In this document: one piece after another, positions 55,085 through 64,000 of the stretch
Numbering within the stretch: the stretch's first letter is position 1
Layout: the number at the start of each line of letters is the position of its first letter
NCBI GenBank assembly: GCA_014607495.2
Contig: CP053175.1
Location: forward strand, 7,254,001 to 7,318,000
Reading direction: 5' to 3'
DNA length: 64,000 nt
DNA from: Carposina sasakii
Lineage: Eukaryota; Arthropoda; Insecta; Lepidoptera; Carposinidae
Translations under genes and position numbers: made by a program
Notes under the pieces: model-generated
What the model was told of the DNA's origin: nothing
Database searches by the model: none
The model's input: only the letters and a program-made list of their open reading frames with translations

Positions 55085-55339
55085 CATTTGCCCCAAACCC
55101 CTGGTATGGTGAAGCAGCCCCAATCCATCCTGAAGGATCCATCGAGGAACAAATACGGAAACCAGTATGGGAGTCCAATTTCATCTAGCACGCCCCAAAG
55201 TAACTCCAGTCAAATACTAACAGTGCAAAATCTTACTTCCGACGTACCCCAATACGGTACGATTAGGAAAGAAAACAAAAAACAAAACGTAACGATAGAC
55301 GAATCGTATAACAAAAGAAGTGAAACGCACGTAGTGTAA
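55085..55339 (+). CDS. sns: Nephrin-like terminal exon
   Basis: After 'ttgtttgttccag'; phase 0. Reads HLPQTPGMVKQPQSILKDPS, then NQYGSPISSSTPQSNSSQIL and VPQYGTIRKENKKQNVTIDE, ending YNKRSETHVV and a TAA at 55337-55339. QYGTI fits a Y-x-x-hydrophobic SH2 motif. The hydrophobic C-terminus is compatible with PDZ binding, though THVV does not match the usual class I pattern, which needs S or T at the third residue from the end. Confidence 0.92.
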   Translation, partial: HLPQTPGMVKQPQSILKDPSRNKYGNQYGSPISSSTPQSNSSQILTVQNLTSDVPQYGTIRKENKKQNVTIDESYNKRSETHVV

Positions 55340-57400
55340 AACACTTAAAGTGACAATGACAATTTCAGTGTGATCAAAGTGCTAAATACACATTCAGTGC
55401 TAAAAAGAAAGACAGTGATTAGATTCGTGTAAATACAGCGTGGACTAGGTATAAATTTGTAGATAGAATATAAATCCATTGAATGTGATAAAAATGAACG
55501 AACTTTACGGAGTCCCGAATTAGATAGAAAAGTGACGTTTATGTAATAAGCCTATCGAGCTATCGTAAATAACGACGAGTAAAACAGTAGGAGAGATTTT
55601 GAATAAAGGACAACATAAAAAACCTACATGAATAGATAAGGACACAGTTTTAGCAGAAGCTGCAAGTACAGGTAAATTTATTTCTCAAGCGACAAGAACA
55701 ACGGCATTTAATTTTCACTTTATTATAAACTGCTTCAGATTTAATATTTTCCTGTATTTTGATTGTACAATAATTACCACAAATATAGACATATTTAATT
55801 GATATTTTCTATATAACAATCTATACATGATAATTTGTAAGAAAATAAGTGACATTTAAATTCTCTTAATAATCAAGAATATACTGATACATCGCCGAAA
55901 TTAGATCGAACGATTTTGACACTTCGGTTTTGGTTACTATCTTAATTATATTTGTGGTAATTGATCTTTATTATAATATCTATGATAAGGTTAGGTTAGT
56001 ACTTAATACTTGTCGTATTTACGTTAATGCTCAGCCTAAAAAAAAATAAATTTAGGTTATAATTTGTCTGGTTGTAATGATATTCGACTGACTTATCAAT
56101 ATTATAAATTGTAACGTCCAATGTTAAAAGACATTTTTGTCCATTTCTTTGGCTTGTTAAGATAATTTTAGATATTATTAAATTTTTCTTACTGTTTGCT
56201 TATGAAATAATTTTCGATTCCGTTTCAAGGATCTCTTATTAATTAAGTTTTAATGGAAAGTAAAAAATATTTACTTTCCGATTTTGTTTCATCATAATGA
56301 TTCCAATCACGGATCTCTTGTAATTAAGTTTTGTATGTTGATAAATTGATCGTTGACGAAATTTTTGAATATTATTCTAGAATTTATGGGCAAATTTTGA
56401 ATTAACCCCGGCGGTTAAAACCGCTGAATGTTTTGAAATTGTTCTCGCTATGTGAACATAGGTATGGGTATTTAGCGACAGATATAAACTATGTCTCAAA
56501 TCACAGTTACACAACTCTAGCATTATTAAAACATGGGTCATCTTCAGAGGCGATGCAACTATTTTAATATATGTTGCGAGCCATAACCACGGCTATGTTC
56601 GTAGTAAGTTATATTAAATTCTTTGAATTCTGAGATACACATGTGTAATAAATTTATGTGAATTGGACAAAGTCGCTAAGCGCTCATTCACATGTACACT
56701 CAAATGTTATTAACGCATTTATTGTTTATAATATTATAATATTTTGTCATAATAACAATTTTGCATTTATATAAAATTTTACGGGTTTCTGATTTGAACT
56801 AATGTTAATCAGTTATCCGAATTTGAAAATAATTTAACGTTATTCATAATTAATTACTAAATGTTTATAATAATCACACACTGCCTCTTTTTAAGGATTA
56901 TTTTCGTTTATTGTATTTTTTCTGCATTTTTCTAACTGTAAATATAATCTCTATTTAACAAAATACTCATCGCGATCTGACAATAAATATAAGTTTTTTT
57001 ATTTTAATTTATATCCCTGCTTAGACTCAACTGTACATAAATAATATTTAAATGTAATTTTTATATTAAATTAATAGCTTTTTTACTCCAAAATTAATTG
57101 GTTTTAATACAGATACCAAAGTTTTTAATAATATAATTTTTAAGTTATAATTAGCATTTTTAATTTAATTTTTGTTTTGTATCGATTTCATAACTTAAAT
57201 TAAACTTCGTTTTCGAACGGATACAGAACTGACTATCAATATGATTTGAAAATGTAACAATTCTTTTTGTAAATGAAAAAATCCATCCAATGAGAAAATA
57301 CGATTTTATATTTACTAATGGTAAATTACTGTTACATTTCGAATTTAAATAAAAAGAATACAAAATGTTTTTGTTTTATTTTACTTATATTTTATTTTAC
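55340..57400 (+). other. Probable 3' UTR of the nephrin-like gene
   Basis: AT-rich sequence after the stop. AATAAA signals occur at 56045, 56982 and 57348, among others. No interspersed repeat family of the window is present in this part, unlike the introns, which fits a transcribed 3' UTR under some constraint. The true cleavage site cannot be chosen from sequence alone. Confidence 0.55.
56982..56987 (+). terminator. Candidate polyadenylation signal
   Basis: AATAAA followed within 30 bp by a T-rich stretch ('aagttttttt'), the arrangement usual for a cleavage site. It is one of several possible signals. Confidence 0.35.
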
Positions 57401-58800
57401 CCTTTTAAATGTAGGGAAACATATCAAATGTTACTTTTAATTTAATGTTTTTTGCATTTTATTTTGAAAATATAGGTAGGAATAAAGTGCCAAAGTATTT
57501 ATTTATGTTTTTGCGATCATCGTTAGATAGGTATTAAATATTGTAGCCGTGTTATACGTCCTTCTACTTCTACATAATTACAAAATTACTAATTAACATT
57601 TTAGTAAAGTATTAAAACTGTGCCTTATACTTATATGCCATTTTGAAATTAAAAATATCACATAAATTACTGTCGGAAATTAGAATCTAATAATAGTAAG
57701 GTGTCAAAAAAACATTTAATTTTCCTGTATTATTAAGAGCCAGAATAATTGAAAACAAACATGCTTTATATTAATAATTAACGTACATCATTATTATTGA
57801 TCATCTATTTGAATTATCACCATCTTTTAGTTAAAATTAATTTCCACTTTATTATTTTTTTATTGTAAAAATACTTCAAAACAAAATTACTTAACTACTA
57901 CTAAAATTATTGAAATTCGTGTTTGATCTAAAAGCCCCTCATACTCGTAATATAAAGGTATAGTATACTGTTTATTTTTCTTTCTCTAATTACACGGTCC
58001 AAAAATAGATTAAACGTAGGGATTCAATTAATTTAATGAAGTTGGACAACTGTCCGTTCATGTACACGAGTAATAAATACCTACGTAAATAAATAAGTAT
58101 TTTTGTGTACGACAAAAATAGCATATTTGTCTACGTTTGCTAAAAAAAGATAATTGTGTCATATTTTTAGCAAGAGGATTTAATTTTTATTGAAATACCT
58201 ACTCATAAATAACTTTTTTAACATCTCAATATATAAGTTCCTGTAACAATAATAAAATAAATTTTAATACTCATGAAATAGATGTGCAAAATTTGTGAGA
58301 GTAAAATATTTTAATTTAATATTACTATGAGTTCTTTTCAGCTCCAGAATGTCTTTTGATGCAATTTATCAGTTACATGCGGATGAATAATACAAAAATA
58401 ATTTAATTAATTACTTACATACTTATGATAATGATATAAAATATTACAATATATAACTTTTCTGGCTCTTAACATTCGTTAAAATTATATTAAATTAATA
58501 ATACAAAACAAAACCATTAATTTAGATTAATTATTTATTATAATATAATATATAAATATTAGTTATTGCATAGAAAAGACTGAGTGATTTTCCTAATATT
58601 GACATTAAAATTAACTTTTCATTTTACAAAAGAGATACAAAGTTCATAAACTCACGAAATTATTCTTATCTTAATATTTTCAAGTTGCCTGCATTGTATA
58701 CGCTTTTCTTTTTTTTTCATTTCTATAAAATCTTGAATTATCTGTTTTAATATCCGAAGTTTTGATATTTATTATATTATTTCGTTTCTTTATCAACAAA
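57401..58800. other. No gene recognised
   Basis: Very AT-rich intergenic sequence without repeats or exon-like segments that I can identify. Confidence 0.5.
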
Positions 58801-58807
58801 TACATAC

Positions 58808-58866
58808 ATTGCCTTTATCCCTTACGGGGTAGGCAGAGCACCAATGGCCGATAGAACCACATGGTG
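58808..58866 (-). repeat. Family A repeat, short reverse fragment
   Basis: 'atcccttacggggtaggcag' to 'gatagaaccacatggtgtca', the 3' end of the family only, as expected for 5' truncation. Confidence 0.8.
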
Positions 58867-61310
58867 TCAACAAATAAGTATAAAAAACTTAAATTTCTAT
58901 TCGAAATGCGGAAGCTTAAAAAAAAACATTTTAGAGCCCGTGTCGCGTAAAAAACTGAAATGTATTACAATTATTTCATCCCTTTATCAATCTTTTTTAA
59001 TTTCTATTATTATTTATAACCTTCTAGACATTATAATTATTTAAATTTTTTTGTTGAAAATCGAGCTTGTCTTATTCTAGGATTAAGTAATTTACTACTG
59101 AAATGTTCAAAACATGTTGTCAATATGGGTAAATAAATTTAATTACAATACATATGTCAATGTCATTAATAAATAATTCTCGTTTAAGAGTGTTGTCAAA
59201 TTTTAATATAATTTATTAAACACCATGTTATATTTAAAATTATAATTTTCATTTTGGTTATTCAATATTAATAATTTGTTAAGACTTAACATGTTTCTAC
59301 TTAATTATTATTAAAAGTAATAAACAATTAAAATGAATCAAACATAACTTTTCATCTTCATTACTCATTGTAAAATATGCCCACTCGTTAAGGAAATAAG
59401 GTTGTAAATTGTTCGATATTTCCAAATGTGACTTCGATATTACGTAAAGCTCATTATTGTGTATTCAGCATGAATAAATTAAAGGCGTATATGTTAAATA
59501 GCCGCGTTTTTATTGTTATTTTTTATTTTTTATTAAAGTTCCGGATTTTTGGCTTCTGTTTTTCACAACTCTATCCTATGGATAATAGGGGCCGAAAATT
59601 AGTTTGTCTAAAAAATGGGATTATACTTATAAGGTACTAATGGATGCCAACGTTACGGTTCGAAACTCAGATATAAATGATGATCTGGCTATAGAATATT
59701 TGTGTGCCAAATTTTATTCAAATCGGTTCAGTAGTTTTGGTGTTAAAGCGCGACAGATAGAGTATGTACTTTCGCATTTATAATATCGGTAAGAATTTAG
59801 GCACATACATACATACCTATTTAACTAAATGCAGTCTAGGATAAATAAGCTTATATAAATCACTCATACAAATTTATACGAGAATTAGCATGCTCTATGC
59901 CTAGGCATATTCAGTTATCGCCAGACTCTAGAATCTAGACTCAGTCTAGGTAATATGTTAAATAGCACAACGTCAAACGCAGGTTTCTACCTACCTACGC
60001 TGTACTAAAGCTAGTTCAAGTCATACGAGAACGCGGGTTAAAAAAAAACAGGTGGAAATAATATCAACAGTAGGATAAACGCTAAAACGTGGCGTTATGT
60101 TATGTAGGTACTTAAGGAGATCACTCATTTTCGAGTCGAAAATTGTCGATATATTATTCACACAATGGGAAGAAAAAAACGCTTACGCGCCACTTACGTC
60201 GAAAATTACTTGATGCCTATTAAGGTACTCAATACCATTTTTTTGTGCATTCAAAAGCAACAATTTGTAAAAAAAATTAAAATAGTGTCAAAATTGCAGT
60301 TTCTACAGTAATTTATTGCTTCAATAAAATTGTAGGCCTGCAAACGGCTAGAAAATGGTACCATGTAAATAAGGCTTTATATTAGACCAATTGATGCAGT
60401 ATTTTCTCTCTTTATCTGTGTTACTGCATACAAAAAATATAAGTTCCGTGATCAGACATAGGAGGTATTCCTCTAGTTGTATTATTTCAGTTATCAGTCT
60501 GGTTGATCGAACAACTTAATCGAGTAATAATATTCGGTTCGGTTTATTATAATTTCATTTGATTTGAAACGGACTCTAGTTGGTAGTGACAGTGTCAATC
60601 CGCTCCTATCTTATGGTACATACCAACCCCACATATGTTTTAGACCGTATTGATACGTTAATGGCAGTACGGTCTAACCACAGCCATATAACCTGCAATG
60701 GCTTATTTTGATTGGACTCACTATCTCATTTATATGGCAAATAATAATATTAATGGATGTTTTGTACTTTACTCGATTTTACGTAACCATAGAATACCAT
60801 ACCAGGGGGATATGCATAAATAATGTTAGAAAACGACGATAGCCAAGTTCGCCAAGTTATCGAAACATTGTCTTCAAACAAAACAAAATACCTACCATCA
60901 CTCTACGGAGAGTGGGAGTTTTCTACTCATTAATAATTTATTCTATGTATGTATGTATGTATCTAAGGCAGTATTTAGTAATAGCTACAGATACACGAGC
61001 AGATAGAACAGATATACGAGCAGGTTTATCAGACACCCGCCGATATTGCGGCAGTGTTGGTGTCGTATTTAAAACGCCAAGAAAACCAATAATATCGTCT
61101 ATCATTCAGCTGTTGCTACGAGTACGTTAAAAGCCAAACCATGTACGTACTTCCTCTTTCGCAGTAGGTATATTATGTATGTAGATATATTTCTACTCAA
61201 ATCAATTATCAGGAATTTTATGTGGTAAAAAAAGATTTAAACTGAGCTACAATCTTTATATTATCCTGCAAATTATTCTAAGCTGCTAACCCTGCAAAAA
61301 GGTTTAGTTG
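58867..61310. other. Intergenic, mostly featureless
   Basis: No gene is recognised. A small hairpin 'tagaccgta' / 'tacggtcta' lies at 60641-60676, a degenerate RTE-like body at about 59655-59780 ('aatcggttcagtagttttgg'), and a TATG run near 60945. Confidence 0.5.
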
Positions 61311-61316
61311 CAATGT

Positions 61317-61455
61317 GACTCCTGAAGTTAGACTGTAGCCATTAAACATTTAAACATTTTTTAAGCTAAACATGCCCTAAATTTGGCAGATATGCCATAC
61401 ATTTTGCTGTCAATGTCAAGTTTAAATCGAGTCTAACTTTAGGCGCTCTTTTGTA
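61317..61455. repeat. Possible MITE
   Basis: 'gactcctgaagttagactg' and 'cgagtctaactttaggcgct' are imperfect inverted repeats about 135 bp apart. Single copy in the window. Confidence 0.5.
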
Positions 61456-61561
61456 ATAACACCGAGAGGTCTCGACATCATAAAACACCGTTATATGACT
61501 TATTAGATAAATTTAAAAATGAACTATTTATTTCTTGTAAGACTTTTCCATTGTATTTTCA

Positions 61562-61625
61562 GTGTGTTCCCAAAAGGGGTAGCCAGAAATTCAGGATCAC
61601 GAAGGAGATCCTTTAGCCACGTTTA
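61562..61625 (+). repeat. Family B repeat, 5' fragment
   Basis: 'gtgttcccaaaaggggtagc' to 'gatcctttagccacgttta'. Confidence 0.7.
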
Positions 61626-62159
61626 AAAAGGAAAAATCATCCAATTTAGTGCCTACTGCACTTCAAAGTTATGCGCGGACATACGAGTGCATTTCTGCGA
61701 TTCATTTTTATTTACATGGATAAATAGCTAAGATAGTTTCAGCTCGCATTATTATAATACCCAGGTATCATCTCAGCTCAAATTTTAATACTTCGACAAT
61801 TCGTCGGTTTTAAGAATTTGCATAAATTCAACCAAAAACCGAGCAAATCTCAGAAACCAAAAGTCAAGAAACTCGGAAACTTGTGCAATGAATAAAATGA
61901 ATTTTAAAATTTTAAATTGGATTTAGCTTCAAAACTATTGCAAGGGATGGAAATGTGCCGGGTAGAAGAAAGAGCCTTTGTCCCTTGCGTCATATAGGTA
62001 TTTGGGTCATTCTTAGTTAAGAGGTAATATGTTGTATGAAGTGACGGCATGGCATTTTTTTAAATATTTCTACTTAATTATATTTTTTTTTTATAGAAAC
62101 ATTTAAGTTGTAAACGTTTACAAAGTGGCCAGTCAATTTGTTAGTTTTTTCTCGATTTA

Positions 62160-62250
62160 TAGGTGACCAGGGTAGATACTCAGTACAGGGTAGAGACAAG
62201 ATGCACAGGGGAGGATACTCTATGGACAGGGAAGAGAGGCAGACATATTA
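62160..62250 (+). repeat. Short degenerate tandem repeat
   Basis: Variants of 'cagggtagagac' and 'ggatactc' recur about every 20-40 bp ('gaccagggtagatactc', 'gtacagggtagagac', 'gacagggaagagagg'). It lies about 400 bp beyond the 3' end of the transposase-like relic and could be subterminal to that element. Confidence 0.45.
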
Positions 62251-62632
62251 AAAACAGAGTTTTTTAAGAATCAACATTATTATTTTAATTAAATTTTACT
62301 TATTAATTATTTATAATCAGACTTTTCATTTCTTTGCAGTCATAGTTTATAAAATTAAATGTTTCTTAAGGCTAGGTACAAAACAAAAAGGTTCTTACTT
62401 TTTCTTTCCATCAAAACAAAAATATCTATAACTTTACTAATAATCATATCAATAGTAAATAATGAAATAAAAAGAAACAAAACTTAAGTAACAGTATTAA
62501 ACTTTTCTTGTACTTAAAACATAAAAAACATTTTAATTAAAAGGTAATTAGAAATATTAAAATTTTAAAATCCACGTTCAAAGACATCAATAGATTCATT
62601 AAATTAATAAAAAATACGTTGCCCCCTCATTT

Positions 62633-64000
62633 TTAAGTTTGGGGCGGGAAGTTTTTTAAAACTTGATCCCAGGTGATGAAAGAAATATCTTCATCATTAA
62701 TTCTAAACTTTTTCCAGTTTCATCAAAGATTTTACAAAATTTTACTTGAAGTTCATCATCTTCTTCAACACCTGTGCACATTGCAACATAACGATATTCT
62801 GTTTTCCTATCTTGCAGTTTAACCAGCAGAAAATCACCGTTGCAGAATGTTTCCTTTCCAGATGTTGAGGGCTTTAAATTATCTTTGTGCAGTTTGCTTT
62901 TAATACTGGCAGGCACAGAATGCTGTAGTGTTTCTTGAAGCTTCTTCCTGCGTTCTTGAGATGCGAAATTGATTAGTTCATCTTCTGAATCGCTAGCTCC
63001 GTAAATATCATCAACACGTAGACGAGGTTGTGTTCGTGGATAATCCAAAGTACCCAAATGAAAATGACGACATAACTCTGAGTCACAGAAGCAGCTCAAA
63101 CTTTTCATTATCAGGCAATTAGGTATAAAAACGCAACCAGTAACCTGGTGAACCTTTAGTGTGCCTGAAAAAGTCTTTAAACCTTCAGTAGAACCAAATT
63201 TTGCTGTTTTTTCAGTTATGTTTGCATCATCTACGGTAAAAATTTTAATATTCGGGCAGCTTTTCTCAAGGGCTTTAGCTAGGTCATCTATTGATGAATA
63301 TCGGTGCCACTCGCAACTAATCTATCTGCAGTTCTCTTGCACGTACCTCCCACTCCATCAGGAGCTCCCTTACCGTGACCTGCTTCATGAAAATTCCAAG
63401 TGAAATTTTGAAGATTAGAGTAGAAATCTTCTAGCATCGTTGCCAAAACTTTGAACATAATTTTATTACGATATTGGGTGACTGGCCCATCGCTCAAGAA
63501 ATGTAAAGTTGTAACAGTAGCCGGCAGACAGTCCATTATGGGCTGTAAATGCGCCCAAATTGCAGGAGGTGAGTGCGATAAATTTTGTGATAAAGTGCAG
63601 TAACATTGGCTTTTTAGCTCTTGCTCGACATCTTTAGTATAGACTACAACAGTGTGCATACTTATTTGTTGTCTCGATCCTCCGAAATGAAAGGATTGTA
63701 CTTCTTCAGCGTATTTTGTTAGGTAGTTTTCACTGAAATCCACGTGTATAAGAGCTTCTGACTCAGTAAGGGACTCTTTTTTTGTTTTTATAGTTTGATG
63801 TTGGTGCACTATGTTTCGTTCGTGATTCAAAAACTTATCCATCTTTGATTCCAAATCCAAAATCAAGTCCCTTGGTAGAATCTGTAGTGAGCTTTTAACG
63901 CATTTCGTTACAGTTCGAGGTTTTTGAGTTTTTAAATCCACGATATCTTGGCGTACACTTTGCCACTTGCTGTAAAATAGTTGAATAGAGTTATCGAATT
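62633..64000 (-). pseudogene. Frameshifted transposase-like gene of an uncharacterised arthropod family, 5' end outside window
   Basis: Reading right to left: QDIVDLKTQKPRTVTKC and a coiled stretch LESKMDKFLNHERNI, then LIHVDFSENYLTKYAEEVQS, FHFGGSRQQISMHTVVVY, TTLHFLSDGPVTQYRNKIMF, and WNFHEAGHGKGAPDGVGGTC. The spaced acidic residues in VDFSENY, LSDG and NFHEAGHGKG..D resemble the catalytic core of RNase H-fold (DDE-type) transposases. That is inference. I recognise the motif set from many unnamed insect proteins but cannot give a family. A one-base shift near 63300 (after SGTDI) moves the frame; the second part continues SSIDDLAKALEKSCPNIKIF. Another shift occurs in an A run near 62717, after which the better frame ends at 62633. 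Both are single-base indels, so assembly error is possible. The frame is open to the window edge. Confidence 0.75.

Larger units (their letters stand above)
19025..55339 (+). other. sns: Nephrin-family adhesion receptor gene (Sticks-and-stones/Hibris type), 5' end missing
   Basis: Splicing the exons below gives one continuous frame of 1104 residues, which supports every junction. Order, in residues counted from the first complete codon: C-terminal half of an Ig domain (1-45); Ig domains at about 46-145, 146-242, 243-343, 344-440, 441-540 and 541-641; fibronectin III about 642-733; transmembrane segment about 752-779; cytoplasmic tail about 780-1104. This is the nephrin plan (several Ig, one FN3, one TM). 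In flies the family members Sns and Hbs act in trans with Kirre/Roughest in myoblast fusion, nephrocyte slit diaphragms and eye patterning. The tail block SATIEMYAPSSYNDTMTGET is what I recognise as Sns-like. Sns versus Hbs orthology cannot be settled without a tree. Signal peptide and the first Ig domains lie upstream. Confidence 0.88.

Noticed and set aside
62656..63108. Independent 150-residue gene starting MKSLSCFCDSEL
   Set aside because: Upstream codons in the same frame continue the transposase-like protein of 63288-64000 past a one-base shift, so it is the C-terminal part of that gene, not a separate one.

Overview
The window is AT-rich animal DNA with short exons, GT-AG introns and a dense load of small interspersed repeats. 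The repeats (tRNA-derived SINEs with a visible B box, RTE-like LINE tails containing 'cgcgacttcgtccgcg', palindromic MITEs, a dead mariner) and a short TTAGG run fit an insect, most likely a moth or butterfly (Lepidoptera). That assignment is inference.

One host gene is well supported. Its 3' three quarters run on the + strand from 19025 to 55339 and encode a nephrin-family cell adhesion receptor, of the insect Sticks-and-stones/Hibris type. I could place 21 constitutive or terminal exons plus one alternative transmembrane exon. All join in frame and give about 1104 residues: half an Ig domain, six more Ig domains, one fibronectin III domain, a transmembrane helix, and a long cytoplasmic tail with the block EMYAPSSYNDTMTGET followed by proline- and tyrosine-rich exons. 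The 5' end (signal peptide and first Ig domains) is outside the window or was not found. Each Ig domain is split by a mid-domain intron.

Three parts of this gene deserve attention. (1) Two tandem exons (47435-47599 and 47915-48085) each encode a complete transmembrane segment with the same splice phases, so they look like mutually exclusive alternatives. The 315-nt intron between them has no in-frame stop. (2) The intron 53043-54026 is largely two degenerate minisatellites: one repeats the region around its own splice donor, the other the region around its own splice acceptor. (3) Reading through that donor gives a different C-terminus (stop at 53066). One Ig domain also lacks its first canonical cysteine.

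Layout: 1-19024 holds only repeats, a decayed mariner transposase (about 9408-10085) and unassigned sequence, possibly upstream intron of the same gene. 19025-24325 has three exons. 24326-40398 is a 16-kb intron packed with repeats. 40399-55339 has the remaining exons. 55340 to about 57400 is the probable 3' UTR, with AATAAA signals. Sequence to about 61300 is AT-rich with almost no recognisable content. At the right edge, on the - strand (62633-64000), lies a frameshifted gene of an uncharacterised arthropod family, probably a transposon-encoded transposase.
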